Positions 1 to 11,734 of a stretch of DNA of 64,000 nucleotides are shown here, piece by piece (the stretch's first letter is position 1; every line of letters begins with the position of its first letter). Position numbers and translations under genes: made by a program. Location: contig JADHYX010000044.1 in assembly GCA_027604685.1 (NCBI GenBank), positions 19,816-83,815 on the forward strand, read 5' to 3'. The stretch is from Lobulomyces angularis. Taxonomy: Eukaryota; Chytridiomycota; Chytridiomycetes; Lobulomycetales; Lobulomycetaceae. The notes under the pieces are model-generated. The model was not told the origin of the DNA, did not search any database, and saw nothing but the letters and a program-made list of their open reading frames with translations.

Positions 1-412
1 CTAAAAAAAAAAATTTAATTTTAATCTTTCTTTCCCTAGTACAAAACTATTTAAATACACACTCACAGTTTTGTCAGTATAGCTTTTAATTAAATCACCT
101 ATCAAATAATCAATATTTTCTAATAAATCGTTTAAAAGTGAAGCATTATTATTCAGCAAAATGTAAAAGACTTGCAGATTTTTTAGTTTTTTTTTTAAAA
201 TCAAATAACAATCTTCATCCTTTACAAAATTCAGTAAATTCTAAAAATACAAATAAAATTAATGTAAATATTAGTGAGCTAATTACAAGATATGAATTAG
301 ACTTGGCCAAATACTGTGGCAAGTTTATTTTTGCTCTTTTAAAATTTAAGGTTAATTTTTTTAGATTTTTAAGAATTTTTGCTAAGGGTTTCTTCAGATT
401 TGATTGATCCAT
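1..412 (-). pseudogene. Second LRR gene fragment at window edge
   Basis: Minus-strand coding sequence that resembles the leucine-rich part of the neighbouring F-box/LRR gene. One exon starts at an ATG near 412 and carries an LRR-like stretch (KNLKKLTLNF). A GTAATT...TTTTAG intron of about 45 nt joins it to a second exon with KNLQVFYILLNNN, close in style to KNLQILHL in the gene at 1236-3081. The 3' exon stops within the first few bases of the window. No F-box or other 5' exon can be found upstream, where the sequence at 422-1235 looks decayed. It may be a truncated duplicate, or a gene whose 5' exons I could not trace. LRR identity is moderately supported; pseudogene status is inference. Confidence 0.4.
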
Positions 413-421
413 TGATACCAA

Positions 422-1235
422 AGTTATGAACTGAATTTTTAACAGTGGAAAAAGCTAAAATTAATATTGGTAATTGAAGCAAAAAAATTTGTAAGTCTTT
501 GTAATAACGATCAAAAAATTGAGGTTGAAGTAAAAAAATGCTGTAAATAAATCAAACTAGTAAATTTTGGAAAAGTTAATGAAGTTTTAAGATGCCTTGA
601 TCGGAAAAGTAAATGGTGGTTGTACCACATTTGGATTAATAGTGCGTGGCCATTAACTTTCTGAACATCAAAATGCTATGAAATGTAAAGATGATTTTTT
701 GATCTAATTATACTTTGATTGTTTAGATAATAAAAACAAAACTTCACATAATTTTGTTTATGGTAAAATGTTTATATGTATAAATTCTAGTAAAGTAACA
801 AAATTAAGAAAAAAGATTACTTCAAAGTCTATTAAGAATATGCAAATCCAAATTCACACAACCCATTTTTCAAATTAGTACTTGCCAAATTGTTCTCCTA
901 CTGATCTAAAACCAATCCACAGCTTTTAAGGTTGCTTCAGACTGAACAAATCCGATAATACAAGAACTCATGATAAAAAAGTTTACGAGATGGAAGAAAA
1001 CGAAATTTATGAGCAAATGATGAATGAAAACTTAATAAAAAACATTGGTTTAGATGATGTAGCATCATTTAACTTGAAAGTTGCTGTAGAAAATACTTTA
1101 CTGTATAGTTTAGGATCTATTTATTACGTCGATAATTTTTTCCCAAATAGTTTTCCCTTTTTTTTTTAATTGATGCTTTCGTATAATTTTGTATAGAGTA
1201 AGTTTAAACATCAATTTTTAAAAGAAAATGTATTT
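422..1235. other. Apparent degraded coding region
   Basis: No intact gene. On the plus strand an open stretch from about 930 to 1170 (with ATG at 990) encodes an acidic, protein-like segment beginning MEENEIYEQMMNENL. The same frame continues upstream to about 680 with several stop codons. This looks like an old coding sequence with stops, not typical AT-rich spacer. I do not recognise the protein. Confidence 0.3.
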
Positions 1236-3081
1236 TTACCAAAATAAAAAACTATTAAAACAAAAGTCATCTTCAATTAAAGGAATTTGAATGTCATCTT
1301 TTACCCATGGTTTAACAAAAAAGGATTCCGTTTTGCCATTTTTTTCAGCATTTAAGGATATCAAATTTTCACTACTTGGTTCGTTTTTTTTTCTACTATG
1401 TGTCATTCCTGTTGAGACCAAACAGACACCTCTTATTACTGGTTTGAATAAATCACTCAAACTAAAATTTTGTTCTATCGAATTCTCTTCAAAGTAGTTT
1501 TTCTTATAATATCTTAATATTCCAAAATTTTCTTCCCCAGGTTTAGGTTTACTCTTCCATAGTTTTTCTCCTGCTGGATGATCTACAAACAAAAAATTTG
1601 CATAATAAATTAATTTTTGTTACAATTCACTATACCCAAACTTAAATACATTTTTTCATTTTTTTTGTACATTTCTTCCTCAAATAAAAAAAAATTTAAA
1701 TGGAAGTACTTTTCAGTCAAACCAACATATTTAAAGCTATTAATATTATCTATGTTTTTTTTTTTTCCAGATAGAATTTTTTTATGAGTTACTGATCGAG
1801 TGAGGTCTGGATATAAATTTAAAAAATCCTCCTCCTCATCAAATTTATTCTCAAATTCAAAAGAATTTTTAAAGTTGTTTATTATGAGATTGATGGTATT
1901 TCTTCTTAATTTCACATTGCAACAAAATTCTGGTGAGAAAGTTGACAAATGCAATATCTGTAAGTTTTTTAAATTTTGGTTAATTCGAAGTGCAAAATCA
2001 TTCAGAAATTCGTAAAACTCATCTAATAAAAAAATTTAAAAATTTTAACTTATTAAGTATGAATATATTACTTGAATCTAATAACAAAATTAATTTTTTC
2101 AAATTAGGAACTTTTTTAAACAAATACAAAAAGCTTTCTGGTGACAAACTCTTTTTTTCTAAATTTAGTTCTAAACTACGCAGTTTTTTTAAATTGTTTA
2201 TTAAACTCACAAAACCTTGAAATAAGGATAATAGTTAAAAAAAAGGTCAGTCAATATATACCTTTATCAAAGGTTCGGTAAGATGGAGGAAAAGTTGAAA
2301 AGTTTTTGGTAGCTCTGTAGTACAATTGCAAGCTTTCCACATTTTTACACTGTTCTAGTAATCACTGAAGTAAAAAAAAAATTTGAAATGTATTTATTTA
2401 CTGATCACTGATATTTGATAATCATCCAACAACAATCCCAAAAATGAAATACTGGATAAGTTTGGCATATTATCTAATAGTACCTGAACCCAATTCAACC
2501 CGAGATGTTCAACTTTAACAAAAAATTAAATATGTTATCTAGAATCCTTCTTTACTTACTAAAAAATTTCTGGTTATCACTATCCAGAGTTAATTTCTTA
2601 ACATATAGAAATGGGTTTTTAATTTTTGAATTTGTTAAATTTTTTCTATTTTCTTTGAAATTTTTTAAACTTGTTAAAAATTTTTTTATTCTTGAATTTA
2701 AATAAAAATCAGAAATAGAATTTTGATTTTCTAGTTTTTCAGTGTTTCTTTTCTTAGGCTGATATAAAAAATCCACATTTTGCTCTTCCTCCTCTTCCTC
2801 AATATTGGACTCTGCAGAAATTTCCTCCTCTTCATCGAATAGTATGTTATCAATTACTTTAAAAGTTAATTCTTGGTAGACCAGAATTGATAAATTGTTG
2901 TAGAAAAAGGAATTTACCAAAAGTAGGCTATAAATTGCCCTAGGTTCTTGTAGAAAAACTGCAAATAAAATACATATAAATGAGAATTTTTCAAAAATAT
3001 GCAATGCATAATACCAATGTTAAGTATTGCTATCCAAATTTCAGGAGGAATTGAATTTTTAAAATTGCAAGAACCTTTCAT
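1236..3081 (-). CDS. F-box and leucine-rich-repeat protein
   Basis: Predicted substrate adaptor of an SCF-type ubiquitin ligase. The first exon (ATG at 3081; an in-frame ATG also lies at 3102) gives the F-box core IPPEIWIAILNI. A 56-nt intron follows, and the next exon continues with RAIYSLLLVNSFFYNN and YQELTF, the usual second half of fungal F-boxes. An acidic spacer (EEEEE runs, about residues 60-85) leads to a series of LRRs: MPNLSSISFLGL, NNLKKLRSLELNL, VPNLKKLILLLD and LKNLQILHLSTF, carried on exons joined by introns of about 40-50 nt. The last exon (1592-1236) is basic and polar and resembles nothing I know; it may be the C-terminus or may hide a further splice. In general the F-box binds Skp1 and the LRRs pick the target. 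The target is unknown. Confidence 0.7.
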
Positions 3082-3203
3082 ATAAAATTTTTTGCAAAAC
3101 AAGAAAATTTTAAAAATTTTATTTGACCAACTTAACTTTTACGTACACAACTAAGCAAACTTGAAAAATTTTATAGCGTGCAATTTCGATTTCTTGTTAT
3201 ATT

Positions 3204-4150
<947 letters not shown>

Positions 4151-4559
4151 ATAATTTAAATTGAGTATTAACTTCTAGAATCTTGTGTTAACTATTAATT
4201 ATGTATTTGCTATTAATGAAGATATAGAAATTTTATTATTTAATGCTATCATTTTTTTTTGTTTTCTTTCTTCTTTCTCACATCATCGTTCTCATAAAAA
4301 AATTTGATTAATTAGATAGACTGAAGAAACTCTCAAGTTTTGTACTTAGTTAAATGGCCGATAGAAACCTTTTTAAAGATCGAATTCAACAACCAAAAAT
4401 GAATAAAAATAATTACATAATTTTTTGGAGTTATCATTTTTTGGAATACTTTTTAGGATAGCATCCCATACTTCTCTAAAATAAGTTAAATAATAGGTGT
4501 TATCATAAATCCTACTTAACTTATTACTCTTATTTAAACACATTTAATCCCACCGCTGG

Positions 4560-4569
4560 TATATAAATA
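4560..4569 (+). promoter_or_regulatory. TATA-box-like element
   Basis: TATATAAATA sits about 95 nt upstream of the ATG at 4663, in a slightly less AT-rich stretch (CACCGCTGG before it, CTCCATC after it). It is the clearest TATA-like element I saw in the window, but AT-rich DNA produces such matches by chance. Confidence 0.35.
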
Positions 4570-4662
4570 CTCCATCTAGTAACTATGATTCACTAAAAAA
4601 AGCAATTGATAATTAGACATAAAATATTATAGAGATTATTTCGAGTTTTAATCTTACAATCT

Positions 4663-4972
4663 ATGGTTTATCCATTAGTATCAGTAGTTACTATAATTAA
4701 CGTTGGTTTAACTGTTGTTCTGTTATCTACTTTTTATGTTGTATGATTTATAAAAAAATATAACGCTCAAAAAGTAACTTACATAATTCGAAAATTAAAA
4801 GAGTATATACTCTAAAATAAAAAATATTTAAAGAAATATATTCAGATAAACAAAATTTTTTAGCAAAAAAATTTTAATATTTCATCTATGAATGTTGACG
4901 GATTAGCAGAAAACTGGTAGTAAAAAAAAAAATTCCCAAAAAGAAAAAGGTTTCAAGGATAGTATGACTTGA
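4663..4972 (+). CDS. Tiny single-pass membrane protein (putative)
   Basis: Not recognised. Exon 1 (4663-4740) encodes a hydrophobic segment, MVYPLVSVVTIINVGLTVVL, that reads as one membrane helix. A GTATGA...TTAGCAG intron (4741-4909) keeps the frame and joins it to a very basic tail containing KTGSKKKNSQKEKG, ending at 4972. The product would be 46 residues. The layout (helix, then basic cytosolic tail) is seen in small ER or mitochondrial membrane proteins. Support is a TATA-like element upstream, an in-frame splice and compositional sense, without a family match. Confidence 0.4.
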
Positions 4973-5596
4973 ACTACATTCAGAATTTTTCAATGCATGA
5001 GAATGTACTGCAAGATCCACCAACATTGCCAAGTGGAAAACTCTATTTCCATCAATTTAAACATACTTTGAAGTTTAACATGGGATTAAAAAACGCTGCC
5101 TTGTTTGAATTAAAAGAAAGGAAACTAGGATCGTTAAAAAAAGGAAGCTGTTTATATTTGCTTCATTCCCTTCCAATTTTATTAATATATTTGCAAGTTT
5201 CAAAAATAGGATTCCAATTTTTTTGCTGCTAAAAATAGTAAAATCTGAAAAAGATTCATTAAAAAATTAATTATGGAAAAAAAATATTTAGTTATTATTG
5301 CAGTTTTATACCTGGCAATTTATTTCAACAAATACTCTAGACTAAAATCCTGGATTTGGAAGAGTACAGTACAAAAATCGGGTTTTTTAAGTTATAAAAA
5401 ATAATGGGACGCTAATGAAGGAAGCTTAGAACCAAAATAACATATTCATGTTGCAATAGAAATTAAACATTGATTTTACATTGTTTGTTGTTCCTTCATC
5501 TACATTGTGTTTGGGGAAATCTTCGATTCAAAGTTAGAATTTATTTGGTGTTTCTTCATGTTATAAATTTATAAGCTACAGCTTTTTTTTTACACA
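4973..5596. other. Spacer with two small ORFs of uncertain status
   Basis: A plus-strand open frame at about 4969-5232 lacks a good ATG at its start and looks like neither a known protein nor an exon of its neighbours. A 43-codon ORF at 5273-5404 begins MEKKYLVIIAVLYLAIYF, a possible membrane helix followed by a basic tail. Either could be real or chance. The rest holds nothing I recognise. Confidence 0.25.
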
Positions 5597-7664
5597 TTAC
5601 ACAGTTTTTTCATCGGATTCTTCCATTACAAATTTTTCAGAAGGTTCACGTTGGTATTCAGGAAGATTGTCATTAAAGGAAACTAAAGGAACTAAAGCAT
5701 CAGTGATGTTATTTTCCGGATCTCTTTCATTGTTAAAAGAATTTAACAATATTTGATATTTTTCTTCATTACTATTAAAAATTGTATTACCGCCGGTATT
5801 ATTGTCGATACTGCGATGGATATTGCTATTTACGACTTCTCTAAAAACTAAATTGTTCGAAACGACATTTATTGCATTTTGCTGTTGATAATTATAAGAA
5901 TTCGTAGTAAAAGTGGTTTCATCGTTTCTTTCATTGTTGCTATTTGTTAAACTAATCGTTGAGGTATTGTCTTCGAAAGATGCACTTTTGCTGTTAAAAG
6001 CTGCAGGGTATAGATTCAGTAAATCATTATTCTCACACCTGAAAGCAGCTTCCAAGGTATCAGAGGTGTTCAATGATTTATCAACATTTTTTATAAAGTC
6101 AAATATTAATTTATTGTTAACAATTTTAAACCTTTCCAAAAATTCCGTAGATAGATTATGATTAGAAAATTTTAAATTTTTCAAAACCAAAATTGGGTAA
6201 GTATCTAATAGAAAATTTAGGTGAAATTTGTTTAAACCAAATATAAATATATTTTCATTCAGGTTTACTGTCTTAAATTTTTTTAATTTTTCTACTGTTC
6301 TCGATTCAACTGTGATTTCCAATTTAATTTGATGTTTAAAATTATAAAATTCGGCATTATTTGACATGCTTTGTTGTGTACTAGGAAGAACGCTTCCCCA
6401 ACTTCCTGTAGGAGTTGGAGAATTACTTTCATCTGATTCGAATTCAGGAATTTGTAAATGAACTTGTTGTTCCTGCCAAAAATGGCCATTAAACTGCTCT
6501 GTTAACGTTTTTTCTAAAATCACTTTAAATTTTATTGCGGGTTGTTGTTTTAAATTTAAATGAGACCCTGCAACATCAAAATTTTTACTACCATTTTCTA
6601 AATATTCTTTTTCCATTGAAGTTTGCATTTCAATCTAAAAAAAGATAGTTTAAATAATGATTTAAATCAACATTATCTTTTTATACCAATTGTATAGAAA
6701 TAGATTTTATTTTTTCACTTTTTGAAGGGATTAATCTAAACTTTAACAAAAAATCTTCACCGAAAATAAATATCTTATTTTCAATTTTTATTTCATATTT
6801 CAATTTATCTGCATTAGAATTGATATCTGGGGTACTCTTAAATCTAAATTTAAAAGAAGTTACGATAAATAAGGAATGATCGTATGGGAAATTAGTACAA
6901 AATGCCATTATCCAATACAGGAAAAACAGTATGATCAGATTTTGAAAGTATCTTTGGTAATAACTGGATGGAATTGATTACCGGAAATATTTTAATAAGT
7001 TCAGAATGTATTTCGTCCATGTCGTTAATATGCAAAATTAGCACAAGATATTTGTAAGGACCTAAAATAAAGCAATTATTCAATGATTGTATATATTTAA
7101 AATTTTGTAATCTTACCGTTGTAATAGTTTTTCAAATCTTTGTACTCTACCAAATCAAATTTAAAGTCGAAAAGGAACCTTGATTTTCCAAACAAGAGAA
7201 TACCCTCCTCATTGCTTTTAGCAACAATTTTTTTCTTTTTTAAATTCATCAAAATTTTCTTAATTACAGGATTTTTTTTTTTTAATTTTTGTTTATCTTT
7301 TTCATTAATTTTATCTGCTGAACTAGCAGAATCAGCTTGAAGTGAACTATTTACATTATCTTCATTTTCTTTTTCAAATTTCGTTATGTTGCTATTAAGT
7401 AAATTTACACTAAGTTTAGGTGTTTTCATTGTGTCAAATTTTGATTTTGAATTTAAACATTTTAGATCAAGCGTCAACCTATATGCATTTTTTTTAAATA
7501 GAAAATAAAAATAAAATTAATATTAAAGGAACTGAAAATAAATAAAATAATTTCTACTTTGAAATAGAAACATCAGATTCAGTAGACAAAAAAACTGTCC
7601 CTTTCAACGACAAGTCACTCAAGTTATGAATTCCAGTAAAAAAATATTGAAATTTTGCTTCCAT
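5597..7664 (-). CDS. Arrestin-fold protein (alpha-arrestin-like)
   Basis: Probable trafficking adaptor that links a membrane protein to the ubiquitin or endocytic machinery. Five exons. The N-terminal exon (ATG at 7664) gives GTVFLSTESDVSIS and LTLDLKCL, the first strands of an arrestin N-domain. A Lys-rich loop precedes FGKSRFLFDFKFDL. The second half has IENKIFIFGEDFLLKF, KIKSISIQLIE and NNAEFYNFKHQIKLEITV, matching the strand order of an arrestin C-domain. The final exon (6628-5597) extends into a long Asn/Ser-rich tail ending LPEYQREPSEKF; this contains one PEY but no clear PPxY. An intron with donor GTACTA near 6894 is needed to keep frame. Subfamily (Rim8/PalF-like or Art-like) cannot be fixed. 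Confidence 0.7.
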
Positions 7665-8429
7665 GATTCAAAGTTTTTTATTCAAAAAATTTTTGGCGGC
7701 AAATTAAACCATTCAAAAATGCTCTTCAATTATGTGAAAGAACTTTTTAAATGAAATTGAACTTTCAGCTTATAAATAAATTGCTTTGCCAATATGATAT
7801 AATTTAATATCTGGTTAAAGTTTTATTGGCAAAATTTAATCAAAACAAAAAAAATTACTTAATTAGAGTTGTAAGACATTAGTTTTAACACATTGAAAAT
7901 TTTGTTTTAAACGTAGTTGAATTGGCTGAATTCATTGATGTTCTGGAGTTGTTATAATTTATTTTTTGGGAAGTTTCGAGTTAATTATGATTGCTGAGAT
8001 TTAATTTTAAAGTTCTTATTATTTAAGATATCTAATGTATAAGGAGATTTTGAAGATACTGGATATGCTTTGAATAAGGTTAAAATAGTAAATAAGTTGG
8101 GAGCTTTCCGTTTGTGAAGAAAACTGAACTTGATATTAAGTTCCGATTAGACTGAAAGATTTATTTTCATAATTGTGTTTTACCATTGAAGAAGTGCTCA
8201 ACTCTTAATAGAAATAATTCGCTGTTAAATAGTTTTTTTGCCTTTAAACATGTAAGCAAAATGTAAATACCATTTCAACAGCCATTATACATCCTTATCC
8301 ATTAGGATATAGCAATTGTACATTAATAAATTCAATTAATTTGTAGGCAAAATGTTTAAAATAAAAATAAAAAACTAATATAAACAACAACTGAAATTAA
8401 GAAAAACAATTTATATAAAGTTAAAAGAT
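7665..8429. other. Intergenic region, arrestin 5' side to DOMON 3' side
   Basis: About 0.77 kb of AT-rich DNA without a convincing ORF. It should contain the promoter of the arrestin gene and the 3' untranslated region of the DOMON gene. No repeat or RNA gene recognised. Confidence 0.5.
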
Positions 8430-9644
8430 TTAATGAAGTGCATCAAAATCACTTAAACTAGCTTCTTCTGCCAGAAAATAGGATTTTTTACTGTCTTTTT
8501 TTACTTCATAGTCATCATGTTTCTTATTACTTTGATTTTTGCTGGTTCCTCCATACTTGTTGTGTTTATACTTATGATGATGGCGATCATAATGGTTGTT
8601 GTACCCATATTTTTTATGCTTTTTATAGCCATACCTTTTTACTCTTCCATAGCCACCATGTTTTTTATTTTCATAGCCATAGTTGTCACTGTAGGAACCT
8701 TCCACATCAAAATTCTGATTGCCGATACCACGTTCATTAAAGTCGTTATTAAAGTCGTCCAATTCTTCATCTGAACTATCACCATCATCATCCAAATTTA
8801 TGTAATATTTTTTTTTGTAGTGCTTCTTGTGGTGGTAGTGTTTATTATACTTGCTGTAGCGATTATGATGCTTATATTTTCTGTTTCCATAAGAACTCTA
8901 ATAAAAAACGGTAAAAATTATAAAATCTATAGAGGATGTAATTACATAATCCTCTTCATCTGATTCATTATCAAAATACTCAGAATTTAATGATTGTTGT
9001 GCAAGATTACTGGTAGTGGCTTTATAATCAAAATCACTGGAACTCGAAAACAAGTTTGCTTTATTCGTGCCTAACATTTTTAAGCACTACTTAAATTAAA
9101 TTTTAAATAACGTACCTTTATTTTCACCATGGTATGAAATAGAGTTGCCATCTTGCTCATCTTCACTGAAAGCCCAAATTAAATCCAATTGACCGCCAGT
9201 ATATTTCAATTCAGATTTTGGTACTGTAAACTCAACAGAAAAACCTAAAATTTCATAAGTTACCAAAAAGAAGTAGCGATACAAACCTGCATCACCTTCA
9301 TTTTTTGTGTTGATAGCATTAGCAACGTTTTTTTTAATTTCTGGTTCAGAATGAGAAGAACTGTATCTGGTGGTAAGCTTTACTTTTCCATTTACCACTG
9401 AAGCAGCAAAAATTTTAGCGTCATCCTATTTAAAGGTTATTATTTTATAAAGGAAAAAAAAAAAAACCATGGATCGCCCAAAACCAACAGCTACATATCC
9501 AAGTTTCTGGTTAGCAACGAGCTTAAATCGAACCTGTTGATCTTCTTCCTTTGAAAACAAGCAAAATTCTCTGCTGTCAGAACAGATTGCTTGTGTGGAA
9601 ACAAGGGTGAGGAGGAGTAGAAAAGCGAGAACTGATAGGTTCAT
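8430..9644 (-). CDS. Secreted DOMON protein with Lys/His/Tyr-rich tail
   Basis: Five exons, about 280 residues. The N-terminus MNLSVLAFLLLLTLVSTQA is a clear signal peptide. It is followed by a DOMON fold: VRFKLVANQKLGYVAVGFG, the SMDDAKIFAASVVNGKV segment, VEFTVPKSELKYTGGQLDL and IWAFSED. DOMON domains bind heme or sugar and occur in cytochrome parts of extracellular redox enzymes; a Met just before DDAK is in the place where heme-binding members have an axial Met, which is suggestive only. After an acidic linker the C-terminal half is extremely rich in Lys, His, Tyr and Gly (KHYHHKKHYKKKYY, KHGGYGRVKRYGYKKHKKYG), ending near a short acidic tail. It is divergent from the tyrosinase, with 344 bp between start codons. 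A role as a crosslinkable wall protein is inference. Confidence 0.8.
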
Positions 9645-9988
9645 GTAAATTTAAAAAGAGAAAGCTTCAATCAATACTGTTGAGGCAAGAAGTTGACAGA
9701 TATTTAAATGTTATGAAATCAAATTAAGCAAATTTGTTTATTACACAGCCTTTGTTGTTGAGTGAAATTTGGCTGTACATGCAAATATCTTATTAATCCT
9801 TCTCAACTTATCTTACATATTATTTCACATTACCAATTTTATTTCATCAAAAAGGCCTTTAACTTATCAAAAGAAACTAATTACTTTCAACCACAATTAA
9901 GCTTTTATTTTTTTCAAATTTCTTAGCTTTCTACTTTCTGCAATCCTTGCTATAACTTCAATATTTTCCTACTTTAATAACTCGCAAT
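9645..9988. promoter_or_regulatory. Shared divergent promoter region, DOMON/tyrosinase
   Basis: 344 bp lie between the two oppositely oriented start codons, so both promoters must fit here. TTTAAATA-type elements are present on the DOMON side (near 9700) and pyrimidine-rich tracts run up to the tyrosinase ATG. I could not identify a specific operator. Confidence 0.5.
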
Positions 9989-11516
9989 ATGCGCTCGTTG
10001 TTGCTTTTACTTGTGTTTCTCACTTCCTTTGCATTTTCACAGTACCAATACCTCTCCAATAATGAAGTGAAATCAAACCTTAAACACTCCAAAAATAACC
10101 TACCTGCATATGGTTCTACAACGAAAAAAAAAATTAACCTTCCTGCCTATGGCTCTACAAAAAAAAAAAATGAAAACCATTCTCCTTTGGAAGATGAAAA
10201 TTTTGATGACGATGATGACGAGGACACACCTGTGGATCCAAAACATGAAGCTACCGGTTACCATGAAAAATTTAGAAAATATAGTGATCCCCCTTTCACA
10301 CATAATCACTGCAAAGGTATTTCATTATTTTTCAATTTATTAACAATTTTGATTCTAAAAGAAACTACTATTAGAAGAGAATGGAGGCAGTTGACTGAAA
10401 AGGAAAGACAACGATATCTAGAAGCCAATTTATGTCTTTTGAATTCTCCTTCAGAAAGGAAAGGTGGAAAAGGAAGCTTATATGATGGTAAAGGACTTTT
10501 TTTTATTTTATTAATAATTTTAAAAGATTTCGTGTGGCATCACTGGGATATTGCTACTTCTATTCATTTTACTCCACTTTTTTTACCCTTTCATAGAGCT
10601 TTTATCATCGCATATGAAAATGCGTTAAGAACTTGTGGGGATAATAATGAATTTGACGATGTCAGGGTAAATATATATTTTGTATATATATGATAATAAT
10701 CTTAAAAATTAAGTTGACATATTGGGATATCGCTTTAGATAGTTTTGCTCCATCAAGAGCAATAGTCTTTCAAGAAAAGTACTTCGGTGGTAATGGGAAT
10801 AAAAATGATGACTATTGTTTACAATCTGGCACCTTTGGTGGAAGGTATAAAAATAAACTTTTTTTTTTATAAATTACCATTAGAATTGCTGAACACCCTA
10901 AAAAGCATTGTTTAAGAAGAAATTTCGATTTAAATCAGATTTATACTAAAGGAAATGCTGAGGCGACGATAGGTGCAATGTTTACAGATGAATTATTAGA
11001 AATGTCCAAAAAAAATGGAGAAATTCGTCAATTTGATTATTTCAGAAATTTACTGGAAAGTACGATTCATGAAGCTTTACACTTTGGTATTGGTGGCAAT
11101 AAAGGTGATATGAGTAAAGCTGATACTGGTATTTAAAAACTTTCCCTTTGAATCTAATTATTTTTAAAGCGCCAAATGATCCCATTTTTTGGTTACATCA
11201 TGGAAACATAGATAGAGTTTGGAGTGAATTTCAAAAAGCATTTCCTAAATTGGCTCACACCTATAATGGAAAGAATGAAGATAAAAAAGATGTCAATGAA
11301 AATGATGAAATCGATCTGGGCCCTCTAAAAAAATATTTACCATACGGTTGGGATAAAAAAATTCTTAGAGTAAAAGACGTTTTTGATATTAAAGAATGGT
11401 GTTACGATTTTTCAAAGAGTGTTCGATGGGGTGAAGATGGCGAAATCAAAGACAACATTGGCGAAAGTAGAATATATAGAGGATTTTTAGTTGCTAGTCA
11501 AGGTCCTTTTCATTAA
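9989..11516 (+). CDS. Secreted tyrosinase (type-3 copper oxidase)
   Basis: Oxidises phenols or tyrosyl residues to o-quinones. Six exons: 9989-10316, 10362-10487, 10527-10666, 10714-10844, 10884-11128, 11170-11516. Signal peptide MRSLLLLLVFLTSFAFS. A low-complexity leader has a tandem LPAYGST...KKK repeat and an Asp/Glu run. CuA-type residues sit in WHHWD and HFTP...LPFHRAF, followed by LTYWDIALD. CuB-type residues sit in STIHEALHFGIGG and PNDPIFWLHHGNIDRVW. All expected histidine clusters are present, so the enzyme looks intact. The C-terminal exon ends soon after the core without a long latency domain. The divergent DOMON gene supplies a Tyr/Lys/His-rich secreted partner, which suggests joint use in wall melanisation or protein crosslinking. 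Confidence 0.95.
10103..10173 (+). repeat. Tandem LPAYGST-KKK repeat in the tyrosinase leader
   Basis: Two copies of a short unit encoding N-L-P-A-Y-G-S-T followed by a Lys run (residues about 38-60 of the pre-protein). Each has one Tyr next to lysines, so it could be a substrate for the enzyme itself. The repeat is visible in both DNA and protein. Confidence 0.8.
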
Positions 11517-11734
11517 TGTTTAGTTCTATTTATTTACTTGTACTATATACAAATTCTTCTTTTACAGTTATATGAATAATATAAACTTAAATTACTTCTT
11601 TTTTTATTGAAACATTTTAATATTACAACTACAATAACCCAAAAAAAAAAATAAAAAAACTGAAAATTAACTATTAAATACCTATTAAATTACAAACAAA
11701 AAAATCTATAAATGCTTTTTTTTTACAAATTATT

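Noticed and set aside
2505..2705. Plus-strand frames inside the F-box/LRR gene
   Set aside because: Shadow of the minus-strand coding sequence, which has F-box and LRR motifs and clean splicing.
4969..5232. Plus-strand 87-codon frame after the tiny membrane gene
   Set aside because: It begins at a TTG codon and overlaps the end of the spliced small gene. No motif, no clear splice partner.
8517..8774. Plus-strand hydrophobic frame opposite the DOMON tail
   Set aside because: It is the antisense of Lys/His/Tyr codons, which automatically reads as hydrophobic residues.
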